From Chloroflexota bacterium (GTDB lineage Bacteria > Chloroflexota > UBA6077 > SHYK01): a stretch of 45,127 nt of DNA. The notes under the pieces are model-generated. The model was not told the DNA's origin, did not search any database, and saw only the letters and a program-made list of their open reading frames with translations. The position numbers and the translations under genes are program-made. Shown here piece by piece: positions 1 through 8,485 of the stretch. Positions within the stretch are counted from its first letter, which is position 1. Every line of letters starts with the position of its first letter. The stretch covers positions 1 to 45,127 of the forward strand of contig WHTR01000002.1 of assembly GCA_009377635.1 (NCBI GenBank). Reading direction: 5' to 3'.

Positions 1-1
1 C

Positions 2-571
2 CGCGACGCCGGACACGTCGTGTACCTCACGATCAGCACGGGTGTCGGCAGCGGATTCGTTGTCGACGGGCGGCTGCTCATCGGTGCGCATGGCGCAGCC
101 GGCGAGGCGGGGCACATGGCCATCAGCTTGGACGGGCCCCTTTGCGCGTGCGGGAATCGCGGCTGCCTGGAAGCCTATGCCTCGGGAACTGGGCTGGTGA
201 ACCGCGCTCGGGAGGCTATCTCGGCCGGACGGACAACATCCCTCGCCGACCACAGAGGCGACCTGGAGGCTGTACACATCGCCGAGGCGGCGGAACGGGG
301 CGACCTGCTGGCCGAGGAGCTCATCGCACAGGCGGGCACGGCCCTGGGCATCGGTGTGCGCAACCTCCTCCACCTCTTCAACCCCTCGGTCGTGGTCATC
401 GGAGGAGGGGTGAGCCGCATCGGATCGCGACTGTGGGACCCCATGGTGCGCGTCATCAATACCGATGCCCTCACGCCGTACCGAAAGGACCTTCGCATCG
501 TCCCTGCCGAGCTCGGCGACGACTCGGGACTCATGGGCGCCGCCATTCTCGCGCACGAGACTACCCCATAG
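2..571 (+). CDS. ROK family sugar kinase/repressor, 3' part
   Basis: C-terminal part of a ROK (repressor, ORF, kinase) protein; the frame is open to the left edge, so the N-terminus with the ATP-binding start lies outside. ROK proteins phosphorylate hexoses such as glucose or N-acetyl sugars, or act as sugar-responsive repressors. Visible are the STGVGSG glycine loop, the GEAGH motif with the metal/sugar histidine, and the zinc-binding signature CACGNRGCLE, followed by the NPSVVVIGGG segment near the C-terminus. The GEAGH and zinc motifs are complete, which fits an active kinase. With no N-terminal part visible, a DNA-binding domain cannot be excluded. It ends 161 bases before the next gene. 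Confidence 0.88.
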   Translation, partial: RDAGHVVYLTISTGVGSGFVVDGRLLIGAHGAAGEAGHMAISLDGPLCACGNRGCLEAYASGTGLVNRAREAISAGRTTSLADHRGDLEAVHIAEAAERGDLLAEELIAQAGTALGIGVRNLLHLFNPSVVVIGGGVSRIGSRLWDPMVRVINTDALTPYRKDLRIVPAELGDDSGLMGAAILAHETTP

Positions 572-603
572 CGCGCCGTCGATGTCGGTCTGAGGCTGGC
601 TGC

Positions 604-609
604 TATACT
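604..609 (+). promoter_or_regulatory. candidate -10 box
   Basis: TATACT stands out in the GC-rich gap before the polyprenyl synthase gene. No convincing -35 box is seen at 16-18 bases upstream, so this is only a candidate. Confidence 0.3.
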
Positions 610-709
610 CCGGGCTGGATCCTTCCATCGGCACGTTATGTCGCGGTCAGGCGGCGCGAGATGCCGGCGAGGCCGAATGTCAGCCGCTCGGTGTGACCCC
701 CAGGGCACG

Positions 710-725
710 CCTCGCCGCGGCGAGG
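710..725. promoter_or_regulatory. 16-base perfect palindrome beside the start codon
   Basis: CCTCGCCGCGGCGAGG is a perfect palindrome ending seven bases before the ATG at 733. In mRNA it would form a 6-bp stem with a CGCG loop that covers the purine-rich ribosome binding region. It could limit translation or be an operator; no regulator is known. Confidence 0.35.
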
Positions 726-732
726 ACGGGAC

Positions 733-1758
733 ATGACTGACATCAGCGCACGCCCGGGCGAATTCACGGCTGCACTGGACCGGGAGGTCGCCCGGCTTCT
801 GTCTGCTGGCGCTTCCTACGCAGAACTCTACGACATGCTTCGCTATCACCTGGGCTGGCTTGACGATGCAGCCGTCCCGAATCCCGGCTCCACGGGGAAG
901 CGGCTCCGCCCCGTGTTGTGCCTCCTCGCTGCCGAGAGCGTTGGTGGAGACTGGTGCAGCGCCCTGCCGGCCGCTGTCGCGGTCGAGCTGGTCCACAAGT
1001 TCACGTTGGTCCACGACGATATCCAAGACGCGAGCCCACTTCGCTGGCACCGAGAGACCGTCTGGATGAAGTGGGGAACTGCCCAGGCAATCAACGTGGG
1101 GGACGCGCTCCTCATCGTCGCAGAGCAAGCACTCACCGAGACCCCGCCGACATTGTCTCCAGGCACCACCCTTGGCGCCCTCCGGATCCTGAACCGGGCG
1201 TGCCGCGCGGTCTGCGAGGGACAGTATCTCGACCTTCGATGGGAGCACAGGCCCGCCGTGTCTGTCGAGGATTACCTCCGGATGATCGATCGCAAGACGG
1301 CCCGGCTCTTTGCCTGCGCTGCCGAGCTCGGCGCCCTGTGCGCCGGCGCGAGCATCGAGGCACAGGAAGCGTGCCGCCGCTACGGATCCGCGCTCGGGAT
1401 GGCGTTCCAGGCCGTCGATGATGTCCTTGGCGCATGGGGCCTCGAGACTGAGACAGGGAAGTCTTCGGATCTGGATGTTTCGAGGCGGAAGAAGACACTC
1501 CCCGTCGTCCTCGGGCTCGCGGCGCCACCGTCTCCGCACGCCGACCGCCTCCGGGACCTTTTCGCCATGGATCGCGAGCTGACCGTCGACGAGACGGCCG
1601 AGGCGACGCGCATCCTCGAAGATCTGGGTGCACGCGAGCAGGCGGCGTCCATGGCTCGCCAATTCCGCGAGGAGGCCTTCTCCCATCTCGTCCACCCGTC
1701 CTTGCCTGCCGGCGCGCAGCTCCGAGCGTTCACGTCGCTGGTCCTGCCCGACATCTAA
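733..1758 (+). CDS. polyprenyl (trans-isoprenyl) diphosphate synthase
   Basis: Class I trans-prenyltransferase of 341 residues, the usual full length. Such enzymes condense isopentenyl diphosphate with allylic diphosphates to make geranylgeranyl or longer chains for quinones, carotenoids or lipids. The first aspartate-rich motif is DDIQD (about residues 96-100), followed by RWHRETVW and the INVGDAL segment. The second motif reads DDVLGAWG, a DDxxG form also seen in some bacterial GGPP synthases in place of DDxxD. The GKSSDLD and RRKKTLP segments follow. Chain length cannot be read from sequence alone. ispH and ispG, which make its substrates, lie 19 kb away. The ATG is preceded by GAGGACGGG. 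Confidence 0.9.
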   Translation: MTDISARPGEFTAALDREVARLLSAGASYAELYDMLRYHLGWLDDAAVPNPGSTGKRLRPVLCLLAAESVGGDWCSALPAAVAVELVHKFTLVHDDIQDASPLRWHRETVWMKWGTAQAINVGDALLIVAEQALTETPPTLSPGTTLGALRILNRACRAVCEGQYLDLRWEHRPAVSVEDYLRMIDRKTARLFACAAELGALCAGASIEAQEACRRYGSALGMAFQAVDDVLGAWGLETETGKSSDLDVSRRKKTLPVVLGLAAPPSPHADRLRDLFAMDRELTVDETAEATRILEDLGAREQAASMARQFREEAFSHLVHPSLPAGAQLRAFTSLVLPDI

Positions 1759-1828
1759 ACGGAATCCACGGTGAAACCCGCCCGATAGTGTGCCAGCGGA
1801 ATGCGGGTCTTACGGTGGAGTGAAAATA
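1759..1828. repeat. REP-like palindromic repeat, copy A
   Basis: Starts right after the stop codon of the prenyl synthase gene. Its 70 bases align without gaps to 43330-43399, with 53 identical positions by hand count. Both copies have imperfect inverted arms around a CCCGC...GCGGG core. In this copy the arms are TGAAACCCGC and GCGGGTCTTA, extended by CCAC/GTGG. It could act as a small dispersed REP element and as a terminator-like hairpin. Confidence 0.65.
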
Positions 1829-1900
1829 GGCCGACGCGAGTTGCCACTGACCGAAGGCTGCGGTACCATTCCCCGACAGACACAGCGGTCGAGGTGATGG

Positions 1901-2368
1901 ATGAGCGTACACGTGCGGTTCCAAGTGAACGGTGAGGTCCACGAGCTGGACGCCCCGGACTCCCGCCTTCTCATTGACACGATCCGCTACGATCTCGGCC
2001 TCACTGGCACAAAGCTCGGCTGTGGTGTTGGCGTCTGCGGCGCGTGCACGGTCCTCGCCGACGGCAAGATGGTTAGTTCGTGCCTCATGCTGACGGCGAT
2101 GGCGGACGGGAGCGAGATAACGACGATCGAGGGCCTGGCTCACGATGGCGAGCTGGCGCCCATCCAGAAGGGCTTCATCAAGTACGGTGGCTTCCAGTGC
2201 GGCATCTGCACGCCCGGGCAGATCCTGGCAGCGCATGCCCTGCTGCAGGACAACCCGCGACCCAGCGAAGACGAGATCAAAGAGTGGATGATGGGCAATC
2301 TGTGCCGGTGCACCGGCTACTACAAGATCATCGAATCCATCGACCGCACTGCCGCCGGCGAAGTCTGA
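1901..2368 (+). CDS. [2Fe-2S] small subunit of xanthine dehydrogenase/CO dehydrogenase family (CoxS-like)
   Basis: Iron-sulfur subunit of a molybdenum hydroxylase, 155 residues, the usual size. It passes electrons from the molybdenum cofactor subunit to the FAD subunit. The plant-ferredoxin-type N-terminal cluster is bound by CGVGVCGAC plus the later cysteine in VSSCLM. The C-terminal helical cluster domain shows CGICTPGQ and CRCTGY. All eight expected cysteines are present. It is followed by the FAD subunit gene after 90 bases, but no large subunit gene is present on either side. The substrate (CO, purine, aldehyde, nicotinate or other) cannot be assigned. GAGGTG lies just before the ATG. 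Confidence 0.93.
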   Translation: MSVHVRFQVNGEVHELDAPDSRLLIDTIRYDLGLTGTKLGCGVGVCGACTVLADGKMVSSCLMLTAMADGSEITTIEGLAHDGELAPIQKGFIKYGGFQCGICTPGQILAAHALLQDNPRPSEDEIKEWMMGNLCRCTGYYKIIESIDRTAAGEV

Positions 2369-2458
2369 CACAATGCGCCATGCCCTGCACGGCTACAGCC
2401 CCCTTGCCGCCCGCCTCGATCAGGTGCCTGTGGGTCGACCATACCGGAGGATAGAACC

Positions 2459-3310
2459 ATGATCCCATTCGAGCTCCATGTACCGACGAGTGTGGACGAA
2501 GCTCTCGATCTCCTGGAACGGTTCGGCGAGGATGCTCGCCCCATCGCGGGCGGGACGGCGCTCGTCCTCCTGATGCAGCAGCGGCTGGTCCGGCCCGAGC
2601 ACCTCGTGAGCCTCGGCCAGGTCCGAGAGCTGCAGGGCATTGAGGCGGGGAATGGAACGCTCCGGATTGGAGCGCTGTCCCCCCACCGCTCGATCGAGAC
2701 GAGCGGTGTTGTCCGCTCTGGCTGGCCGCTCCTCGCTGAGACCTACCGCCGAGTGGCCACAGTTCGGATCCGGAATGTAGCGACCATCGGCGGGGGCCTC
2801 GCCCATGCCGATCCGAACCAGGATCCCCCGGCCGCGCTCATCGCTCTCGACGCTCGCGTTGGGATCGCAGGCAAGCACGGGCGGCGCGAGCTGCCGGTGG
2901 AGGAGCTCTTCACAGGCTACTACGAGACGTGCCTCGAGCCGGGGGAGATTGTGACGCACGTCTCCATCTCGCGGCCGCCGCGTCCGATCCGTTACGCGTA
3001 CCTGAAGTTTCTGCCCCGGACGGCAGACGACTACGCCACCGTGGCGGTGGCGGTTGCGCTCGACGTCGACGACGGACGCTGCCGCGATGCCCGGATCGCG
3101 CTGAACGCGGCTGGGCCCACCCCCATCCGAGCACACGCAGCGGAGGATCTTCTCAAGGGACAGGCGCTCCAGCCGGAGCTCCTGCGCTCCGCAGCAGCGA
3201 CGGTGCCTGCGATCGTTGACCCGATCTCGGACAGCCGCGGGAGCGCGAACTACAAGCGGCGGATGGCCGAGGTCTTCACACGCCGCGCCCTCGAGCAGGC
3301 CCTGGCCTGA
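2459..3310 (+). CDS. FAD-binding medium subunit of xanthine dehydrogenase/CO dehydrogenase family (CoxM-like)
   Basis: FAD subunit of a molybdenum hydroxylase, 283 residues. It takes electrons from the iron-sulfur subunit and passes them to the final acceptor. FAD-binding motifs are PIAGGTALV (about residues 28-36, the AGGT pyrophosphate loop) and ATIGGGLAHADP (the TIGG motif, about 110-121). The C-terminal CO dehydrogenase flavoprotein domain follows. GGAGG sits eight bases before the ATG, supporting this start. It forms a two-gene unit with the CoxS-like gene; the next gene is the unrelated mutY, so the catalytic CoxL-type subunit must be encoded elsewhere if the complex is functional. Confidence 0.93.
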   Translation: MIPFELHVPTSVDEALDLLERFGEDARPIAGGTALVLLMQQRLVRPEHLVSLGQVRELQGIEAGNGTLRIGALSPHRSIETSGVVRSGWPLLAETYRRVATVRIRNVATIGGGLAHADPNQDPPAALIALDARVGIAGKHGRRELPVEELFTGYYETCLEPGEIVTHVSISRPPRPIRYAYLKFLPRTADDYATVAVAVALDVDDGRCRDARIALNAAGPTPIRAHAAEDLLKGQALQPELLRSAAATVPAIVDPISDSRGSANYKRRMAEVFTRRALEQALA

Positions 3311-3452
3311 GCTACCGCCCCCCCCTGCACCGGCGGCGCGTGAAGGCCGTACTGGCAACGCATCACTCGGTTAACGGCGAAGCGATGCGGTCATGGATTG
3401 GTTGAGCCGTCATCCTGAGGCTTCATCGGCCTCCGGCGCTGGGAAGACCGAG

Positions 3453-4334
3453 ATGTTCGACGCGCGACGCGCTCTGCTCGACTGGTACGCACAGTATGGG
3501 CGCGATCTGCCTTGGCGCCGTCATCCCACCCCCTATCGGGTGCTCCTCTCCGAGATCATGCTGCAGCAGACCCAGGTGGACCGGATCGTTCCCTACTTCG
3601 AGGCCTTCGTCGAACGGTTTCCCACCCTCGCGGATCTCGCCGCGGCAGAGACGCATGAGGTGATTCGGCTGTGGGGTGGCCTCGGATACAACCGACGCGC
3701 CGTGCAACTCCGGAACCTCGCGCGCATCGTGATGGAGCAATACGGTGGCGAGTTGCCGCAAGATCGACACGCGCTCCTGGCGCTCCCCGGCGTCGGTCCC
3801 TACACAGCGGGCGCACTTCTCAGCATCGCCTTCGCCCACGACGAGCCAGCGATGGACACGAACGTCCGTCGCGTCGTCGGCCGGTACGCCTTCGGAGAGT
3901 CGGTGTCTCCGTCCGAGCTCGAAAGGGCCGCGCGAGACTTTGTCCCGCCGGGACGGGCTGGTGAATGGAACCAGGCGCTCATGGATCTCGGCTCGTCGAT
4001 CTGTCTGAGTCGACAGCCCCACTGCCTCATCTGCCCGCTCCAGACGGGGTGCCGAGGCAAAGGTCGGGTTCTCGACGGCGAGACCGCACGAGGTGCCTCC
4101 CCGAAGACGCCATATCTCCGCTCGACGCGGTATTATCGGGGACGGCTGTTGGCACAGCTCCGCTTCCTCCCTGCGGACACCGTCGTGCCTCTATCGGTCG
4201 TCGCCGAACGGCTCGGCCAGTATGGCGTGGCCGAGCCCCCTGATGGGTGGGAGCGCGTGGGGAGTGACCTCGCGAGAGACGGCCTGGCACGGATCGAGAC
4301 CAGGGCTGACAGCGTGACGATCGGCCTGGCATAG
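3453..4334 (+). CDS. mutY: A/G-specific adenine glycosylase
   Basis: Base-excision repair glycosylase that removes adenine mispaired with 8-oxoguanine. The helix-hairpin-helix LPGVGPYTAGA, the catalytic glutamate in EIMLQQTQV and the catalytic aspartate in AMDTNVRRV are all present. The iron-sulfur loop has spacing C-x6-C-x2-C-x5-C around residue 210. The 293 residues are shorter than the usual 340-370; the C-terminal part (RYYRGR onward) is a compact domain unlike the full NUDIX-like 8-oxoG recognition domain. An upstream in-frame ATG at 3393 exists, but the 20 residues it would add look unlike the family. The ATG at 3453 is preceded by GGGAAGA and starts directly at the conserved core. Confidence 0.92.
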   Translation: MFDARRALLDWYAQYGRDLPWRRHPTPYRVLLSEIMLQQTQVDRIVPYFEAFVERFPTLADLAAAETHEVIRLWGGLGYNRRAVQLRNLARIVMEQYGGELPQDRHALLALPGVGPYTAGALLSIAFAHDEPAMDTNVRRVVGRYAFGESVSPSELERAARDFVPPGRAGEWNQALMDLGSSICLSRQPHCLICPLQTGCRGKGRVLDGETARGASPKTPYLRSTRYYRGRLLAQLRFLPADTVVPLSVVAERLGQYGVAEPPDGWERVGSDLARDGLARIETRADSVTIGLA

Positions 4335-4391
4335 GCGATAATGGCAGTGTAGAGATTGCGCTCGACCCATTGTCGGGAGCAGAATGAGATC

Positions 4392-5337
4392 ATGAAGGAC
4401 ATACAATTCAACGACCAGCCAAATTTGCGCCGTCCAGTCCTGATCATGGCATTCGCTGGCTGGAACGACGCCTCAGAAGTGGCCACAACCGCCCGATTCC
4501 TCGCGCTGGGAGGCCAAGAAGTTCGCGGACGTCGACCCGGAGGACTTCTACAACTTCGCACGGGTCCGCCCGCGCGTGCGCATCGAGCCGGATTTCACCC
4601 GCGCGATCACCTGGCCCGAGAACGCCTTCTACTTCCACGTCGACCCGATGCTGGACCGGGACTTCGTCCTCCTCATCGGCACGGAGCCGAACCTGAAGTG
4701 GCGCACGTTCACCGAAGAGATCGTGGACGTGAGCCAGAGGATCGAGGTCGCCAGCGTGCTTTCCCTCGGAGGGCTCGTGGCTGATGTGCCTCATACCCGT
4801 CCAGCCCGCGTCACGGCGTTCTCGACGGACCCGGATCTGACGTCGCGGTTCCCGGATCTGGCGATCCGACGGAGTCGCTACGAGGGTCCGACGGGGATCG
4901 TGGGAGTGCTATCTGACAGCTTCACGAAGGCGGGCATCCCTGTGGGCAGTATGTGGGGGAACGTGCCGCACTACATCTCCGCATCGCCCAATCCGAAAGT
5001 TGTTGACGCGCTTCTGTCGCGGCTCAGCACGCTCTACGGGCTGGGCCTGGAGCTCGAGGAGATGCAGCGTGCCGGCCGCCGCTTCGAGCGGCAGGTGAAC
5101 GAGGCGCTGTCCAACAACCCGGAGGTCGCCGCGTACGTGAGGCAGCTTGAAGCCCGCGAGGACCAGAACTCCCCAGAGGAGCAGGACTCCGGCCCACGAC
5201 AGGCGAGCTCGCCCGGTGAGCTGCCGCCGGGTGAAGAGGTGGTGCGCCATCTCGAAGAGTTTCTCCGGCTCCGCACCACCGAGCACAGCGACGAGGACGA
5301 TACGGAAGACGATTCCGACAACGGGGCGACGAGTTAA
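4392..5337 (+). pseudogene. PAC2 family protein, frameshifted near 4505
   Basis: Encodes a PAC2 (proteasome assembly chaperone 2-like) protein; in bacteria this family is widespread but its role is unclear. The N-terminal part (MKDIQFNDQ...AFAGWNDASEVATTARFL) is in one frame up to about 4505. The rest (WEAKKFADVDPEDFYNF onward, then WPENAFYFH, VADVPHTRP and the acidic C-terminus) is in the next frame. Reading across needs one extra base removed, or two bases restored, near the GCGCTGG at about 4505-4511. The downstream part has an internal GTG at 4576, but it lacks the conserved N-terminus. It may be a sequencing or assembly error, a real mutation or, less likely, programmed slippage. Apart from the shift, the protein would be about 315 residues. 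Confidence 0.85.
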
Positions 5338-5341
5338 GGAA

Positions 5342-5358
5342 GCACGCCAGAAGCGTGC
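5342..5358. terminator. short hairpin after PAC2 gene
   Basis: GCACGC-CAGAA-GCGTGC forms a perfect 6-bp stem five bases after the PAC2 stop codon. There is no T-run. It is the first of two hairpins in the convergent gap. Confidence 0.4.
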
Positions 5359-5372
5359 GCCTTGCGCCGGCC

Positions 5373-5406
5373 GCACGGGGCTCGGCCTCACGGACGAGCC
5401 CCGTGC
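5373..5406. terminator. strong hairpin between convergent genes
   Basis: GCACGGGGCTCG and CGAGCCCCGTGC form a perfect 12-bp stem with a 10-base loop. It lies between the ends of the PAC2 gene (plus strand) and the DUF4242 gene (minus strand), so it can serve both directions. No U-tract follows on either strand. Confidence 0.6.
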
Positions 5407-5469
5407 GTGGGAACCAGTTGTTCGACGGCGCCGACCGCTCGCTCTAGTTGCGGAGTTGCCTCACGCTCT

Positions 5470-5742
5470 TCACTCAGCGCTCGTCGGATCGTGGACGCTT
5501 TTCACCTCCGAGATCTGATTCGAAGGGAACCCGCTACGGCGACTATGCTCTCGGACCATCTCGACGTTCTGGGCGATGTACACACAATACGTCTTGTCAT
5601 CCGTCACGTAGGTCTGAACCCATTGAATCTGCGGGCCCAGGTCGTTGAGCACCGCGCGGGACTTCTGCCAGATGGCTTTCACCTCCTGAGGTGGAAGCTT
5701 CCCGGCACCAGGCACTTCTCTCTCAATGATGAACTTGGGCAT
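5470..5742 (-). CDS. DUF4242 family protein (SCO4226-like, possible nickel-binding)
   Basis: Small 90-residue protein of the DUF4242 family, a ferredoxin-like fold; one Streptomyces member (SCO4226) has been described as nickel-binding, which is family knowledge rather than something visible here. The sequence starts MPKFIIEREVPGAGKL, followed by IQWVQTYVTDDKTYCVYIA, and matches the family pattern over its whole length. AAGGAGG lies nine bases before the ATG, fixing the start. It is monocistronic, with the LuxR-type gene ending upstream on the same strand. Whether it binds metal is unknown; possible ligands include the conserved tyrosine/cysteine stretch and the histidines near the C-terminus. 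Confidence 0.88.
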   Translation of the reverse strand: MPKFIIEREVPGAGKLPPQEVKAIWQKSRAVLNDLGPQIQWVQTYVTDDKTYCVYIAQNVEMVREHSRRSGFPSNQISEVKSVHDPTSAE

Positions 5743-5923
5743 GGATGATTACCTCCTTCGGTTTGTCTTCTTGAGTTGACCGCTTCAGCGCCCTCTCACT
5801 GGTTCCGCGGTACAGTATCGGCATGGGGCAGAGACCTGACATCTCCAAGAAGGGATATTCCGGAGGTGCAGGTATGGATATCTATTGCGGACGGGGTGGA
5901 TATCCGGAGCTGGATCAGGGGTG

Positions 5924-8473
5924 TCAGTCGACCCGAGGTGCGCCTGACAGGGGGGCGACGTCATGCTGGACGGCCCATGCTGCCACCCGTGCCCTCGAGG
6001 CGAAACCGAGCTTGGCGAGTATGTGCTTCACGTGCAGGGCTGCCGTTCCCGCAGTGATGACCAGGCGCTCAGCGATCTCTCGGTTCGTAAGCCCCTGCGC
6101 CACCAGCGCCGCCACATCTCGCTCGCGAGCGGTCAATAGGAGCACCTCTGCACACAGTTGATCTGTCGGTGCCACTGCCAGCTGCTGGAGTGGGGGAGGG
6201 AGCAGATCGCTGTTTGCGAGGGCTATTGCCTCGACGACGGACATCGCCGCGCCCTGGGCCCACGCTCTGGCGAAGGCGGAGTCCTCCAGCTGGGAGCGGA
6301 CCGCCGCGAGGTTGCGCTCGTAGTCTGCTCGATTGGGTGGCCAGATGACGCCCTCGACTTCGTCGAGCAGTGTCTGCGCGGCGCCGAACAGACGTGCGGC
6401 CTGCTCCGATTGACCCAGAGAGCCGAACACGCCCGCCAGACCTATCAGGCACTCCGCATTGCCCCGCTGGTCGCTCTGCTGATGAAACAGGGCAAGGGCA
6501 TCACGAAAGAGCGACGCCGCGCCTCTGGCGTCGCCTCGCCGGAGGGTCACGTGGCCCAGGTTGTGAAGCCGGCTGGCAACACCAGCCGGCTCGCGCTCGC
6601 CGTGGAGCAGGTCCAGGGCTCCCTGATAGAGGGAACCTGCACGGATGTCGTCTCCCCGGTTTCGGGCGATGTCCCCCAGGTTGTCAAGCGTGTTCGCGAC
6701 GAAGTACGCGTCCCGCAGCTCCCGAAAGAGCGTCAAAGCTCGCTCTAAGTGGACACCCGCTTCGCTGTCGTCGCCGCGGAAGACGGCCCGGAGCCCGCCT
6801 GCATAGTTCGCCAGTGCGAGACCCCACGAGTCATCCACCTCCCGGAAGAGCGCTCTGGCCTCCTCGTCAAACGACGAGCTTCCAGACCCGTCCCCGAGGA
6901 GCGCCGCAACGTTGGCCAGCACTGTCAGTGTGTAGGGGAGACGTCGGCGGTCATCCAACCCCTGGAACAGCGTCGCGGACTCTTCGAGGCAGGCCTGTGC
7001 TGCCGCGTAGTCGTCCAGGAGCCAGGCGATCGTCCCTGATGTCGAGAGCGCTCTGGCGCGGGCCGCCGGCGAGGCGCCAGCGCCGATCAACAGGGCACGA
7101 TCGACCCAGCGGCGCCCCTCAGCCAGGTGGCCATGCAGGTGCCAGAACCACAGCAGCGCGCCAGACAGGCGCAGGCCGAGATCGGCAGCATCGCTATCGC
7201 CGTCCTCGGCCCGCCTCAGGGCCCAGGTGAGCGTGGCGCGCACGTTGGCGAGCTCATCCGCCAGGCGTGCCATGAAGGGGGGACGCCGGCCACTCATGAG
7301 TTGGGGCTCGGCCGCTTCCGCTAACTGGGCGTAATGGCGGGCGTAGCGCCTTCGGACCTCCTCAATCTCCTCGCCCGCAGCGAGCCGCTCGATGGCGTAC
7401 TGGCGCACCGGTTCCAGCAGCCGATAACGGGCTACCTGGCCAGTCAGATGAGGTATGACGAGAGATTTGTCCACGAGCGCGGCCAGCAGCGGGAGCACGT
7501 CGTCCCGGTCGACTGAATCGACTCCTTCCAGGGATCCTGCACAGACGGCCTCGACGGCCGAGAGGTCGAAGCTTCCGGAGAAAACGGCCAACCGCCTAAA
7601 CAGCACCTGCTCCGCTTCGCCTAACAGAGCATGACTCCAGTCGAACACTGCCCGCATCGTCTCCTGTCTCGGCGCCGCCCTCCGTCCGTCAGCGAGCAGG
7701 CGGAGCGCGTTGTCCAACCGAGCGCAGATCTGGTCGACCGTGAGCGCCGAGAGGCGGGCCGCTGCCAGCTCGATGGCGAGAGGGATGCCATCCAACCAGC
7801 GGCAGATCTCGGCCACCGCGGACGCATTCTCCGGCGTGAGAGCAAAGTCCGGCCGACGCGCCCGGGCCCGATCGATGAAGAGGGAGACGGCGGCCACCTG
7901 AACCAGGGCCTTCACCGGTAAGTGCCCACCCGACTCGGGAATGGCGAGGGACGGCACGCGCCAGACGATCTCCCCCTCGGCGCGAAGGGGCTCGCGGCTG
8001 GTCGCAAGGACCTGCCCATCAGAGCAGACTCGTAGCAGCGCCTCAGCCAGGTGGGCGCAGGCGTCGACCACATGCTCGCAATTGTCGAGGATGAGGAGAA
8101 ACCGCCCGGATGCCAGCCAAGCCACGAGCGTTTGCACCAACGGCCGCCCCGGTTCTTCGCGGACGTCCAGCACTGCCGCCACCGCGTGGGGCACCAAGTC
8201 AGGGCCAGCCACGCTCGCCAGGTCCACCTGCCAGATACCCGCCGGGAATTGGCCGAGAAGCTCCGACGCGGCCCGCACGGCGAGGCGAGTCTTTCCAATG
8301 CCACCTGGCCCGGTGAGTGTGAGGAGCCGCCTCGTGGTAAGCAGTTCCGTGACGGCGGCGATCTCCTGCTCTCGACCCACGAGGGTGGAGGCTTCGGCTG
8401 GCAGGTTGTTGGGGGATACGCTGGATCGGAGAGGGACCGCATGGCTCGCCGCAGTGTGCCTTACCGCTTGCAT
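5924..8473 (-). CDS. LuxR-family ATP-binding transcriptional regulator
   Basis: Large 849-residue regulator of the NB-ARC/LuxR type. A P-loop GPGGIGKT (about residues 55-62) and a Walker B strand FLLILDNCEH (about 125-134) mark the ATPase. A TPR-rich middle (about 350-720) probably senses a ligand or partner. A LuxR helix-turn-helix (LTARERDVAALVAQGLTNREIAERL, cut here by position: about 775-800) ends the protein, with HVKHILAKLGFASR as recognition and dimer helices. Such proteins switch on target promoters when ATP- and inducer-bound. The target is unknown; neighbours give no clear hint. The frame just upstream holds an NHL-repeat remnant that ends 12 bases before this ATG. Confidence 0.9.
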   Translation of the reverse strand: MQAVRHTAASHAVPLRSSVSPNNLPAEASTLVGREQEIAAVTELLTTRRLLTLTGPGGIGKTRLAVRAASELLGQFPAGIWQVDLASVAGPDLVPHAVAAVLDVREEPGRPLVQTLVAWLASGRFLLILDNCEHVVDACAHLAEALLRVCSDGQVLATSREPLRAEGEIVWRVPSLAIPESGGHLPVKALVQVAAVSLFIDRARARRPDFALTPENASAVAEICRWLDGIPLAIELAAARLSALTVDQICARLDNALRLLADGRRAAPRQETMRAVFDWSHALLGEAEQVLFRRLAVFSGSFDLSAVEAVCAGSLEGVDSVDRDDVLPLLAALVDKSLVIPHLTGQVARYRLLEPVRQYAIERLAAGEEIEEVRRRYARHYAQLAEAAEPQLMSGRRPPFMARLADELANVRATLTWALRRAEDGDSDAADLGLRLSGALLWFWHLHGHLAEGRRWVDRALLIGAGASPAARARALSTSGTIAWLLDDYAAAQACLEESATLFQGLDDRRRLPYTLTVLANVAALLGDGSGSSSFDEEARALFREVDDSWGLALANYAGGLRAVFRGDDSEAGVHLERALTLFRELRDAYFVANTLDNLGDIARNRGDDIRAGSLYQGALDLLHGEREPAGVASRLHNLGHVTLRRGDARGAASLFRDALALFHQQSDQRGNAECLIGLAGVFGSLGQSEQAARLFGAAQTLLDEVEGVIWPPNRADYERNLAAVRSQLEDSAFARAWAQGAAMSVVEAIALANSDLLPPPLQQLAVAPTDQLCAEVLLLTARERDVAALVAQGLTNREIAERLVITAGTAALHVKHILAKLGFASRARVAAWAVQHDVAPLSGAPRVD

Positions 8474-8485
8474 TTGGCCAGTCCC

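Noticed and set aside
175-1695. Long 506-codon open frame on the minus strand
   Set aside because: It lies antisense to the ROK and prenyl synthase genes, which have clear motifs. The translation has no recognisable domain; GC-rich coding DNA often leaves such frames open.
5823-6161. Small plus-strand frame of 112 codons after the DUF4242 gene
   Set aside because: Most of it is antisense to the LuxR-type gene and the unique first 35 codons match nothing recognisable.
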